From an uncultured Collinsella sp. (GTDB taxonomy: Bacteria; Actinomycetota; Coriobacteriia; Coriobacteriales; Coriobacteriaceae): a DNA stretch of 6,037 nucleotides. Under the pieces are notes generated by a model. The model was given only the letters and a program-made list of their open reading frames with translations, searched no databases and was not told the DNA's origin. The position numbers and the translations under genes were made by a program. Location: contig CAAENW010000085.1 of assembly GCA_900757265.1 (NCBI GenBank), forward strand, positions 1 through 6,037, read 5' to 3'. Positions 1 to 4,768 of this stretch are shown in pieces. Positions within the stretch are counted from its first letter, which is position 1; the number at the start of each line of letters is the position of its first letter.

Positions 1-990
1 AGGAAGTCCTGTGGGGTTCTGGAGCCCTTGGAGCGTCAGCACCGTTTCCGATGCCGGAGTACGGACAGGTGCAGGCACAGGAGGCCGCACGGGGCGACTC
101 AGGTCGTATGCCGCGCGCGTCGCCCGTCCCAATGCCTCCGCACTCGCAAAACGCTTGGCCGGGTCGAGCGCCATCGACATGCAGATGACATCGGCCAGAG
201 GGGCAGGAATGCCGCGCATCTCGCATTGCTCGCGCATGTCGAGCCCCGATTTCGGATCGGCCCCCATCAAGCAGAAGAACAACAGGGCGCCAAGTGCGTA
301 GACGTCGCTGCGCACACTCGTCTGCCCAAACCCATACTGCTCGGGCGGCGCATAGGGTCGCGTGCCAAACTTGACGGTGTCGGCATCGGCGCCATCGCGC
401 CATACGCGCGCGATCCCCAAGTCGATAATCACCAGCGATGAAAACGTCAGGCCCTCATCGAGCGTACGGCTCGCACCCGTCACGATGATATTCGACGGCT
501 TGAGGTCGCGATGGATCACCGGCGCCGACGTCTCCCCCGCCATTGCAAAACCGGCGTGGAGCTCACCCACGGCATCGCATAGGACAGGATACAATTCACG
601 CGCATAATCGGGGGTGGCTCCCAGACGGTCCACCAGCGCCCCGAGCGTCTCCCCTTCGATGTATTCCACAACCACGTTGAGCTCGTCGCCCACACGACGA
701 CAATCGACGATTCTGGGCAGATGCTCAAAACGCCTGCCTACCCGCTGAGCGGCAAACAGACGCTCGTATGCCCCGCCGATTTGAGCCGAAGCATCGATAC
801 GTTTACGGACAAAGGGGCCGAGCGAACCACCGTCGGTTCCTTCAAAGTACACGAGCTCGGTTGTTTCAACGGACGAGCGCTTAAGTACACGCTCCACGCG
901 ATAGCTGTCGTCACGATCGAGCGACGCCAGCTGCTCGGCAAGTGCTGCGGTCAGCTCGTCATCGGGATATGTTGGGGTCTGAGTATCCAT
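1..990 (-). CDS. Hanks-type serine/threonine protein kinase, N-terminal part (runs off the window)
   Basis: Protein kinase that would phosphorylate Ser/Thr on partner proteins. Reading the minus strand from ATG 990 gives 330 uninterrupted codons to the window edge. The catalytic loop is H160-R161-D162-L-K164-P-S-N167, the metal-binding motif is D190-L-G (DLG in place of DFG), and the activation segment ends in A214-P-P-E217-Q-Y. The hinge has VVVEYIEGETL (106-116). K63 in FVRKRID is the best candidate for the ATP-anchoring lysine. The usual GxGxxG loop is not visible; the equivalent stretch (about 30-50) has no glycine pattern. After residue 298 a Pro-rich linker begins, so a transmembrane or sensory C-terminal part probably lies outside. 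In-frame ATGs at 999 and 1002 and GTGs at 1014 and 1020 are alternative starts; GGAGG is only 2 nt before ATG 990, so the start is uncertain. It lies about 100 nt downstream of the HTH gene on the same strand. Confidence 0.94.
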   Translation of the reverse strand, partial: MDTQTPTYPDDELTAALAEQLASLDRDDSYRVERVLKRSSVETTELVYFEGTDGGSLGPFVRKRIDASAQIGGAYERLFAAQRVGRRFEHLPRIVDCRRVGDELNVVVEYIEGETLGALVDRLGATPDYARELYPVLCDAVGELHAGFAMAGETSAPVIHRDLKPSNIIVTGASRTLDEGLTFSSLVIIDLGIARVWRDGADADTVKFGTRPYAPPEQYGFGQTSVRSDVYALGALLFFCLMGADPKSGLDMREQCEMRGIPAPLADVICMSMALDPAKRFASAEALGRATRAAYDLSRPVRPPVPAPVRTPASETVLTLQGLQNPTGLP

Positions 991-1088
991 AGCCTCCATC
1001 ATAGCGCAGGGCACAGACACCCCATGGCATCCGCGCCCCGTTCGTTTGCATCATTGTTCGGCAGCTCCGCCGGCTCAGATATCAGCTG

Positions 1089-1511
1089 CTAACTCACCGT
1101 CTCCTCGCCAAAGCGATACAGCTCCTCGTTGACCTTTTGGAGGCTGCACCCGCGATCGATGCAAAAGATGATAATCGCATCACGGCGATCCTTGCAGTTG
1201 AGGACGCTCACCCCGGCAGCCGTCAGCGCACGGTTGGTCTCTTTGAGCGTCAGCGCCATCGCAAAGGCAATCTGCAGCACCTTATTGCGACTCGGGTGAC
1301 GCGCACCGGTAAAGATCTGATAGCCAAAGGTCTCATTGAGATCGGCCATACGAACCACGCGAGAGCGCTCCAAGCCCTTTTCCTGCAGCAGCTGCTTCAG
1401 GTAGTCCGAAAGCGACGGGGCGGCAAAGTCGTGCTCCCTGATATAGCCATCGATGTTCGGTGCATCGAGAAGCTCATTGAGCAACTCCTCCGTCAGCTTT
1501 TTATCGGGCAT
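1089..1511 (-). CDS. Helix-turn-helix (XRE-like) regulator, kinase-associated type
   Basis: A 140-residue soluble protein, probably a DNA-binding regulator. Residues 34-100 read like an XRE-type HTH domain: SLSDYLKQLLQEKGLERS, then ADLNETFGYQIFTGARHPSR, then ALTLKETNRALTAAGV. The C-terminal part carries DRRDAIIIFCIDRG (108-121) and VNEELYRFGEETVS. From memory of the family, this HTH plus 'DRRDAIIIF' architecture recurs beside bacterial Ser/Thr kinases in Firmicutes and Actinobacteria; I cannot check this here. Start ATG 1511 is supported by a very strong Shine-Dalgarno (GGGAGGTGA, 1518-1526) 6 nt upstream. The stop is TAG at 1089-1091. The kinase gene follows on the same strand, so the two are probably co-expressed. 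The regulator might be a kinase substrate, but that is inference. Its target DNA is unknown. Confidence 0.85.
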   Translation of the reverse strand: MPDKKLTEELLNELLDAPNIDGYIREHDFAAPSLSDYLKQLLQEKGLERSRVVRMADLNETFGYQIFTGARHPSRNKVLQIAFAMALTLKETNRALTAAGVSVLNCKDRRDAIIIFCIDRGCSLQKVNEELYRFGEETVS

Positions 1512-1531
1512 ACGACTTCACCTCCCCCAGT

Positions 1532-1544
1532 GCATGCAACATGC
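1532..1544. repeat. Short inverted repeat in the 32-nt gap before the HTH gene
   Basis: GCATG (1532-1536) and CATGC (1540-1544) form a 5-bp inverted repeat with a CAA spacer. It overlaps the palindrome TGCATGCA (1531-1538). It sits just upstream of the HTH gene's Shine-Dalgarno and touches the stop codon of the FxLYD gene. It could be an autoregulatory operator or chance; no promoter is recognisable in so short a gap. Confidence 0.35.
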
Positions 1545-1987
1545 TAGAAACCGCTTACGTCCGAACGCTCCCAGCTAGCAACCTGGTCGGGAGACACCGT
1601 ACCCAGCGCCTCGAACTTCCAGGAGCCGCCCGCCTTCAGATGATTGGTGTTTGCAAGAGCCGTTCCAACCTGGTTGCCATCGGCATCATACAGAACATAC
1701 TCAATCTGAATGTAGCTCTTTTCCTTGTCCGTGTTATTGGTCAGCGTGCCCGTTATCTTATAGGCAAACTGATTGGAGGTGTCTTCAGCCTCGTCAGCAA
1801 TGGTATACGGTTCTTGCGGTTCTTTTTGCTCCTCAGCCTGCTGTGTCGCCTCGTCAGGTTTTGCCGAATCGCTCGCAGACGAATCGGTTGAATTGCCACC
1901 CATAGAGCCCACGGCACCGACGATAACCAGCACCACGATGACGCCTAGGACAATCTTGCCGATCGGCTTCTTTCCCTCTTTTGCCAT
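1544..1987 (-). CDS. N-terminally membrane-anchored FxLYD-domain protein
   Basis: A 147-residue protein of unknown specific function, predicted to sit on the outer face of the membrane. Residues 1-10 are basic (KEGKKPIGK), then one hydrophobic helix spans about 11-28 (IVLGVIVVLVIVGAVG). No lipobox cysteine or clear signal-peptidase site is seen, so an uncleaved anchor is likely. Residues 31-60 are a Ser/Asp/Glu/Gln-rich low-complexity linker. Residues 72-146 look like a small beta-sandwich of the FxLYD type: ITGTLTNNTDKEKSYIQIEY, then VLYDADGNQVGTA, then LKAGGSWKFEALG. FxLYD domains are common in extracytoplasmic proteins of Gram-positives and have no assigned enzymatic role. Start ATG 1987 has a near-ideal Shine-Dalgarno, AGGAAGGA, 6 nt upstream; this SD is buried in the hairpin at 1993-2046. 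The HTH and kinase genes follow on the same strand, so a signalling link is possible but unproven. Confidence 0.82.
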   Translation of the reverse strand: MAKEGKKPIGKIVLGVIVVLVIVGAVGSMGGNSTDSSASDSAKPDEATQQAEEQKEPQEPYTIADEAEDTSNQFAYKITGTLTNNTDKEKSYIQIEYVLYDADGNQVGTALANTNHLKAGGSWKFEALGTVSPDQVASWERSDVSGF

Positions 1988-1992
1988 TATTC

Positions 1993-2046
1993 ATCCTTCC
2001 TACGATCCGGCTACCGCGCCGGCACACAGCACATCGTAGAAAGGAT
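1993..2046 (-). promoter_or_regulatory. Leader hairpin occluding the Shine-Dalgarno of the FxLYD gene
   Basis: On the minus-strand RNA, positions 2046-2033 pair with 2006-1993 as a continuous 14-bp stem. All pairs are Watson-Crick except one U·G (2040 with 1999). The key arms on the plus strand are CTACGAT (2000-2006) and ATCGTAG (2033-2039). Beyond a 10-nt bulge (2023-2032) an inner stem forms, CCGG (2019-2022) with CCGG (2007-2010), closing an 8-nt loop. The 3' arm contains the whole SD AGGAAGGA (2001-1994) and ends 5 nt before the ATG, so folding should hide the ribosome site. There is no T-tract, so this is not an intrinsic terminator. The pairing is read directly; the regulatory role is inference. 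Confidence 0.65.
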
Positions 2047-2060
2047 TGAACTTGAATTCA

Positions 2061-2075
2061 TTAGCTGAGAGCTAA
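2061..2075. repeat. Small inverted repeat upstream of the FxLYD leader
   Basis: TTAGCT (2061-2066) and AGCTAA (2070-2075) form a perfect 6-bp inverted repeat with a 3-nt GAG spacer. A weak promoter-like pair lies in the same area on the minus strand, with no good hexamers. It may be an operator or a small hairpin; no function can be assigned. Confidence 0.35.
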
Positions 2076-2104
2076 GGTTGCGGTAAACGGCCAATGCAGC
2101 TATC

Positions 2105-2140
2105 CAGACGCCGAGCAAACGCACTTTGCGTGACCGTCTG
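2105..2140. repeat. Imperfect 36-nt inverted repeat downstream of the small membrane protein gene
   Basis: The outer arms CAGACG (2105-2110) and CGTCTG (2135-2140) are perfect. An inner hairpin, ACGCA (2119-2123) with TGCGT (2127-2131), has a 3-nt loop, and the two parts are separated by an internal loop. On the minus strand it begins 10 nt after the stop of the small membrane protein gene, where a transcript would end. No T-run follows, so an intrinsic terminator is doubtful. A processing or 3'-end stabilising hairpin is possible. Confidence 0.4.
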
Positions 2141-2150
2141 CCAGCAGTGA

Positions 2151-2474
2151 TCAACCCACCGTGACGGATTTCCCGGTAAAGGCACTGATCATCAACAGGG
2201 CAAAGAACACCAGGTAGCTGACACTCAGCGGGTACGCAATGATCAGGAATACGACCCAGCCGACATTGGTTTTACCGTCGGCACGGCGTTGCCCGCGATT
2301 GCGGCAGAGCCAAATCGTCACGCCGATGGCAGTGATAAACAGCACGAGCGCCGCCGCGGCAAGCCCAGCAAGCGCAAACATCACGCCAATGCTCACAGCG
2401 ATGACCGGAAGCAGCAGCAAACCGCACCCGCATCCACCCGGACTATATACGGCAGACTGTCGGCGTCGCTTCAT
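2151..2474 (-). CDS. Small integral membrane protein, unknown function
   Basis: A 107-residue hydrophobic protein that I do not recognise. The N-terminus is strongly basic (MKRRRQ), followed by PGGCGCG. Then come a long hydrophobic stretch, about 19-57, probably two helices (LLLLPVIAVSIGVMFALAGL and AAAALVLFITAIGVTIWLC), a cytoplasmic-looking basic loop RNRGQRRADGK (58-68), and a last hydrophobic segment, about 71-97. I chose ATG 2474 because the protein then starts with a normal basic membrane-protein N-terminus; a G-rich stretch lies upstream as a weak SD. The frame is also open from GTG 2504, which overlaps the higA stop by one base (TAGTG). That start would add ten residues, LRDDGGGAA being most of them, and would imply translational coupling to higA. 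Either way it follows higBA directly and is probably on the same transcript. Confidence 0.7.
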   Translation of the reverse strand: MKRRRQSAVYSPGGCGCGLLLLPVIAVSIGVMFALAGLAAAALVLFITAIGVTIWLCRNRGQRRADGKTNVGWVVFLIIAYPLSVSYLVFFALLMISAFTGKSVTVG

Positions 2475-2503
2475 CGCCGCGCCACCCCCATCATCTCTGA
2501 GCA

Positions 2504-2845
2504 CTACAGTGCGATGGCCTGCTGAACAGGAACGATCTTATCGAGTTCCGGTTCGATCCGCCTTTTCTCGGCCTCAAGGTCAAACGCCATCTGAGCGCGC
2601 AGCCAATAACCATCCGTCAGGCCAAAATAACGGCAAAGACGGAGGTCGGTGTCGGCCGTCACGCGACGTTTTCCCAAGACAATCTGCCCGATACGCTGAG
2701 CCGGAATCCCGGTCTCTTTCGCAAGGCGATATTGAGAAATGCCCATGGGAACAAGAAACTCCTCTTTGAGAAGCTCACCAGGAGTCACTGGCGACAGCAA
2801 ATCGGCCGAGGTCTCATCACTTGTGATAATCGACGATTTCGACAT
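2504..2845 (-). CDS. higA: HigA-family antitoxin, XRE-type DNA-binding
   Basis: Antitoxin that binds and neutralises HigB and represses the operon promoter. The protein has 113 residues. From residue 20 it follows the HigA pattern: VTPGELLKEEFLVPMGISQY, RLAKETGIPAQRIGQIVLGK (the helix-turn-helix, about 36-59), RRVTADTDLRLCRYFGLTDG, then YWLRAQMAFDLEAEKRRIEP. The C-terminal helix ends in PVQQAIAL. ATG 2845 is chosen over the longer open frame to 2920: it has the SD AGGAGA (2855-2860) 9 nt upstream, and the upstream extension has no HigA similarity. The gene begins 29 nt inside the end of higB, so the two are translated from one message. The first 19 residues precede the usual family start and are poorly conserved in character. 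The stop is TAG at 2504-2506. Confidence 0.93.
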   Translation of the reverse strand: MSKSSIITSDETSADLLSPVTPGELLKEEFLVPMGISQYRLAKETGIPAQRIGQIVLGKRRVTADTDLRLCRYFGLTDGYWLRAQMAFDLEAEKRRIEPELDKIVPVQQAIAL

Positions 2846-3098
2846 TCCAAGCCATCTCCTGTCTCCACTCAAAACAGACCCGATAGCGCTCGTTAACACG
2901 GATGCTATATTGCCCGGCACGATCGCCCTTCAAAGCTTCCAGGCGGTTGCCCGGTGGAACGCGAAGATCATCAAGCGAAGCACAAACCTGCAGTTGGCGA
3001 ATCTTCCTCAACGCAACACGCTCAAAGGGCACGAACTTCCTGACCCGCACACCCATGGCAAAGCGTTCGGTATCCTCATCTTTATACGATGCAATCAT
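2817..3098 (-). CDS. higB: HigB-family RelE/ParE-fold toxin
   Basis: Ribosome-dependent mRNA interferase toxin by family; when not bound by HigA it would cleave translated mRNA and arrest growth. At 93 residues it matches the family length. The signature core is LKGDRAGQYSIRVNERYRVC (56-75), followed by FEW and the C-terminal VEIVDYHK (86-93), including the terminal histidine typical of HigB. The upstream PPGNRLEAL also fits. No truncation or missing core residue is visible, so it looks intact. ATG 3098 has an AAGG Shine-Dalgarno (3106-3109) 7 nt upstream. The toxin-first gene order is characteristic of higBA and differs from most other TA types. Its end overlaps higA by 29 nt. The AT-rich upstream region contains a consensus -10 and several palindromes. 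Confidence 0.93.
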   Translation of the reverse strand: MIASYKDEDTERFAMGVRVRKFVPFERVALRKIRQLQVCASLDDLRVPPGNRLEALKGDRAGQYSIRVNERYRVCFEWRQEMAWNVEIVDYHK

Positions 3099-3109
3099 AG
3101 TATCGCCTT

Positions 3110-3131
3110 ACGTTAGTAACGTCAAACGTTT
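3110..3131. promoter_or_regulatory. Palindromic operator candidates in the higBA leader
   Basis: ACGTTA-G-TAACGT (3110-3122) is a perfect 6-bp inverted repeat with a 1-nt centre. It is followed at once by the 8-bp palindrome AAACGTTT (3124-3131). Both share an ACGTT core. They lie between the -10 box and the higB start, where autoregulating HigA proteins usually bind. Assignment to HigA is inference. Confidence 0.55.
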
Positions 3132-3149
3132 CTATAGACTTACATCTCT

Positions 3150-3155
3150 ATTATA
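3150..3155 (-). promoter_or_regulatory. -10 box of the higBA promoter
   Basis: A perfect TATAAT on the minus strand, 52 nt upstream of the higB ATG. No convincing -35 hexamer stands 17 nt upstream (AGAAAA there), so the promoter may be weak or extended. The implied transcript start near 3143 leaves a short leader containing the palindromes at 3110-3131. Confidence 0.6.
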
Positions 3156-3162
3156 TCGTACG

Positions 3163-3186
3163 TTTGTTCGTATTTTCTAGAACAAA
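3163..3186. repeat. 7-bp inverted repeat around the higBA -35 region
   Basis: TTTGTTC (3163-3169) and GAACAAA (3180-3186) are perfect arms around a 10-nt AT-rich centre. The repeat lies just upstream of the TATAAT and 15 nt past the stop of the M20 gene. It could be another repressor site on higBA or a poor, AT-rich hairpin ending the M20 transcript; the operator reading seems better. Confidence 0.45.
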
Positions 3187-3200
3187 TAGTCCTTCACGCC

Positions 3201-4388
3201 TTAGTCAAGCAAAAGCAATCGTTTGTAGACATCGAGGCCTTTGAGTAGGATTTCCTCGTCGAAGAGCATGCTATCGGTATGCAGAGCGCTTGTGGCATAG
3301 GCTGGGCAGCCATCAGCGTCGATCGGGTTTTCTTGTCCCTCTGGCACGCCCGTGCCCAGCAAGAAAAACACGCCCGGCAGATGGCGCTGATAGAACGAGA
3401 AATCCTCGGCGATCAGCAGCGGCTCGTCCACAAGTTGCAGCTCGGACAAGGCGGGCGCAATGTGGGCGAACAGCTCGGGGTCGTTATCGACTGGCGGATA
3501 GCCCTCGGCAAAATTGAGATCGTACGTGCAGCCCGTTGCGGTGCACGCCTCGTCGAGCGCACGGCGCACACCCTCGCGCGCACGGTCGAACATGGCGTCC
3601 GTAAACACACGCAAGCTACCGGCGACATGGGCCTCCCCCGCTACCGCATTGCAGACGGTGCCGGCCTGCAACAGGCCGAACTTACCAATGCAGGGCTCGT
3701 CGGCACCCAACTCGTCCATGAGTTCGCGCTCGGAAACCAAGAACTTGGCAGCCGCCAGCGCCGCATCGTGCGACTCCTCGACCGGAACGCCATAGGTCTT
3801 AGCGATATGGATGCTCGTCCCGTGAATATGAATGTGCATCTCACTCGAACGCGCCAGCAGCGGACCGGAACAGCTCGCCAACGTGCCGGCGGGCAAATCG
3901 GGCCATACGTGGAAGCCGAAGATGCGATCCGCCCCGTAGCGCTCGAACACGCCGCTCTCGCACACCGTCTTGGCACCACCAGTCGTCTCCTCGGCCGGCT
4001 GAAACACAAAGAGCACATTGCGCTTAATGGCGCCCGGCTGCTCACGGATCGTACGGTCGACAAAGGTTGCCGCCGCGAGCGCCATGGCCATGTGACCGTC
4101 GTGACCGCACGCATGCATCTTACCGGGATGCGTCGAGGCAAAGGCCGCGCCCGTTGCCTCCGCGATGGGCAGGGCGTCCATATCGGCTCGAATCGCCGTG
4201 GCATGCGCTGCGCCCGTGCCGGCATCGAAGAAAGCGCAGACGCAGCTGGGGCACGGATGGGTCACCTCGCAGGCGAGCGGAGCGAGCACGCCCTCGATAT
4301 AGGCGATGGTTTGCGGAAGATCGAAGTCGAGCTCCGGAATGCGGTGCAAGTCGCGACGATAGCGACGAAGTTCTTGGAGCTCGGTCAT
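3201..4388 (-). CDS. M20-family (M20D-like) amidohydrolase / N-acyl amino acid deacylase
   Basis: Dinuclear metal hydrolase that removes an acyl group from an amino-acid-type substrate. At 395 residues it has full family length. It opens with LRRYRRDLHRIPEL (7-20), continues with AIRADMDALPI (65-75), and has the metal/catalytic motif MHACGHDGH (91-99; C94, H96), QPAEE (130-134), GFHVWPDLPAG (158-168; H160) and the late metal ligand H370 (SALHTDSMLFDEE). The dimerisation-domain motif, normally GxGGHAAxPH, is here HGTSIHIAKTYG (189-200): H194 is kept but the glycines and PH are not. ATG 4388 is chosen over ATG 4403 because SD AAAGGA (4395-4400) lies 6 nt before it. Relatives include N-acetyl-diaminopimelate deacetylase and hippurate/IAA-conjugate hydrolases. 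The divergent lysA favours a DAP-pathway role, but the substrate cannot be read from sequence. Confidence 0.92.
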   Translation of the reverse strand: MTELQELRRYRRDLHRIPELDFDLPQTIAYIEGVLAPLACEVTHPCPSCVCAFFDAGTGAAHATAIRADMDALPIAEATGAAFASTHPGKMHACGHDGHMAMALAAATFVDRTIREQPGAIKRNVLFVFQPAEETTGGAKTVCESGVFERYGADRIFGFHVWPDLPAGTLASCSGPLLARSSEMHIHIHGTSIHIAKTYGVPVEESHDAALAAAKFLVSERELMDELGADEPCIGKFGLLQAGTVCNAVAGEAHVAGSLRVFTDAMFDRAREGVRRALDEACTATGCTYDLNFAEGYPPVDNDPELFAHIAPALSELQLVDEPLLIAEDFSFYQRHLPGVFFLLGTGVPEGQENPIDADGCPAYATSALHTDSMLFDEEILLKGLDVYKRLLLLD

Positions 4389-4400
4389 AAAGGATCCTTT
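4389..4400. repeat. 12-bp perfect palindrome containing the M20 gene's ribosome binding site
   Basis: AAAGGATCCTTT is self-complementary over all 12 bases and contains the AAAGGA Shine-Dalgarno of the M20 gene. It is directly next to the ATG. As RNA it could fold only with a minimal loop, so intramolecular occlusion would be weak. It may simply reflect SD composition. Confidence 0.4.
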
Positions 4401-4483
4401 CATAGGTGCGCGCCAGTTACCATCTTATTGTGCCGCAAGATTACCGCACCCTTATTTCCAGCATATCCCTGCATTTTTTAAAC

Positions 4484-4512
4484 GTTATATACGAATACTC
4501 TTGTTTGGTAAA
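4484..4512 (-). promoter_or_regulatory. Candidate promoter of the M20 gene, reading left
   Basis: On the minus strand, -35 TTTACC (4512-4507, 4 of 6 consensus) and -10 TATAAC (4489-4484, 5 of 6) are separated by 17 nt. This would give a leader of about 90 nt before ATG 4388. The -35 overlaps the left arm of the inverted repeat at 4506-4537 and abuts the candidate lysA -35. Confidence 0.5.
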
Positions 4513-4529
4513 GTGCAACGTGGTAGGGT
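4501..4529 (+). promoter_or_regulatory. Candidate promoter of the lysA riboswitch transcript
   Basis: TTGTTT (4501-4506) and TAGGGT (4524-4529) are 17 nt apart, each matching three of six consensus bases. The hexamers are weak, but the position is right: transcription from about 4536 would begin just before the riboswitch aptamer at 4541. No better pair is seen upstream on this strand. Confidence 0.4.
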
Positions 4530-4537
4530 CTTTACCA
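4506..4537. repeat. 8-bp inverted repeat across the divergent promoter region (possible operator)
   Basis: TGGTAAAG (4506-4513) and CTTTACCA (4530-4537) are perfect inverted arms separated by 16 nt, about 24 bp centre to centre. The repeat brackets the candidate lysA -10 and overlaps the -35 proposed for the opposite gene. This geometry suits a dimeric regulator controlling both genes. No regulator is identified. Confidence 0.5.
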
Positions 4538-4540
4538 CTT

Positions 4541-4697
4541 GATAGAGGCGCGGGCACGAAGAACCGCGGGCGAGCCGGCAGGCTTTGACCCCGTGGGGAG
4601 GCGAAACCCGCCGAACTGGGTTTTTCGGGCACGAACAACCTGGTGGGCCTGCGGGAAACACCCGCAGGACTGTCTGCAGCAATGCGGGAGCGCTATC
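4541..4697 (+). promoter_or_regulatory. Lysine riboswitch aptamer (L-box)
   Basis: Binds lysine in the nascent mRNA to control lysA. Conserved core elements appear in order: GATAGAGGCGC (4541-4551), GGGGAGGCG (4595-4603), GCCGAAC (4610-4616), CTGTC (4670-4674) and GGGAGCGCTATC (4686-4697). Helix P1 is GATAG (4541-4545) with CTATC (4693-4697). The proximal part of P2 pairs GGCG near 4547 with CCCGCC (4607-4612). P3 is an 8-bp stem with two G·U pairs, 4615-4622 with 4637-4644. P4 is a perfect 8-bp stem, CCTGCGGG (4648-4655) with CCCGCAGG (4661-4668). P5 is CTGCA (4674-4678) with TGCGG (4683-4687), capped by a GCAA tetraloop. This five-helix order matches the known lysC-type lysine riboswitch. 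The distal P2 and the L2-L3 contact were not modelled. Confidence 0.9.
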
Positions 4698-4758
4698 CGG
4701 ACATTGGGTCCACGCTATGCGGATTCGATGCGCAGGTAGCGCCGTCTGGATAGCGAGG
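4691..4758 (+). promoter_or_regulatory. Translational expression platform of the lysine riboswitch, with lysA Shine-Dalgarno
   Basis: Alternative pairings are visible. The P1 3' strand region 4691-4702 is complementary to 4744-4755 over 12 bp with one G·U; this anti-P1 stem is excluded when P1 forms. A local hairpin pairs CGCTATGCG (4713-4721) with CGCA (4731-4734) and TAGCG (4737-4741). CGCTAT (4713-4718) can instead pair with ATAGCG (4750-4755), plus CC (4710-4711) with GG (4757-4758), which covers the SD GAGG (4755-4758). The SD is 10 nt before ATG 4769. With no U-run, lysine would most simply switch off translation by holding P1 and leaving 4710-4718 to mask the SD. The pairings are seen; the switching scheme is inferred. 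Confidence 0.65.
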
Positions 4759-4768
4759 TTTACGGGAC

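Noticed and set aside
28..607. Plus-strand open frames across the kinase region
   Set aside because: The minus strand reads as a continuous kinase with HRDLKPSN, DLG and APPE motifs; the plus-strand frames are its shadows.
2239..2769. A 176-codon plus-strand open frame across the small membrane protein gene and higA
   Set aside because: Low-complexity Pro/Arg/Ser translation without domain features, antisense to a clear HigA and a hydrophobic protein.
4389..4403. Upstream ATG at 4403 as the start of the M20 gene
   Set aside because: It would place the AAAGGA ribosome site inside the coding sequence; ATG 4388 is correctly spaced from that site and gives the normal family N-terminus.
3279..4481. 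A 400-codon plus-strand open frame opposite the M20 gene
   Set aside because: It is the antisense shadow of a high-GC coding gene. The product is Arg/Gly/His-rich with no domain pattern, while the minus strand carries a complete set of M20 motifs with a proper SD.
4691..4768. Intrinsic (rho-independent) terminator in the riboswitch platform
   Set aside because: Stable stems are present, but no run of U follows any of them before the lysA start codon.
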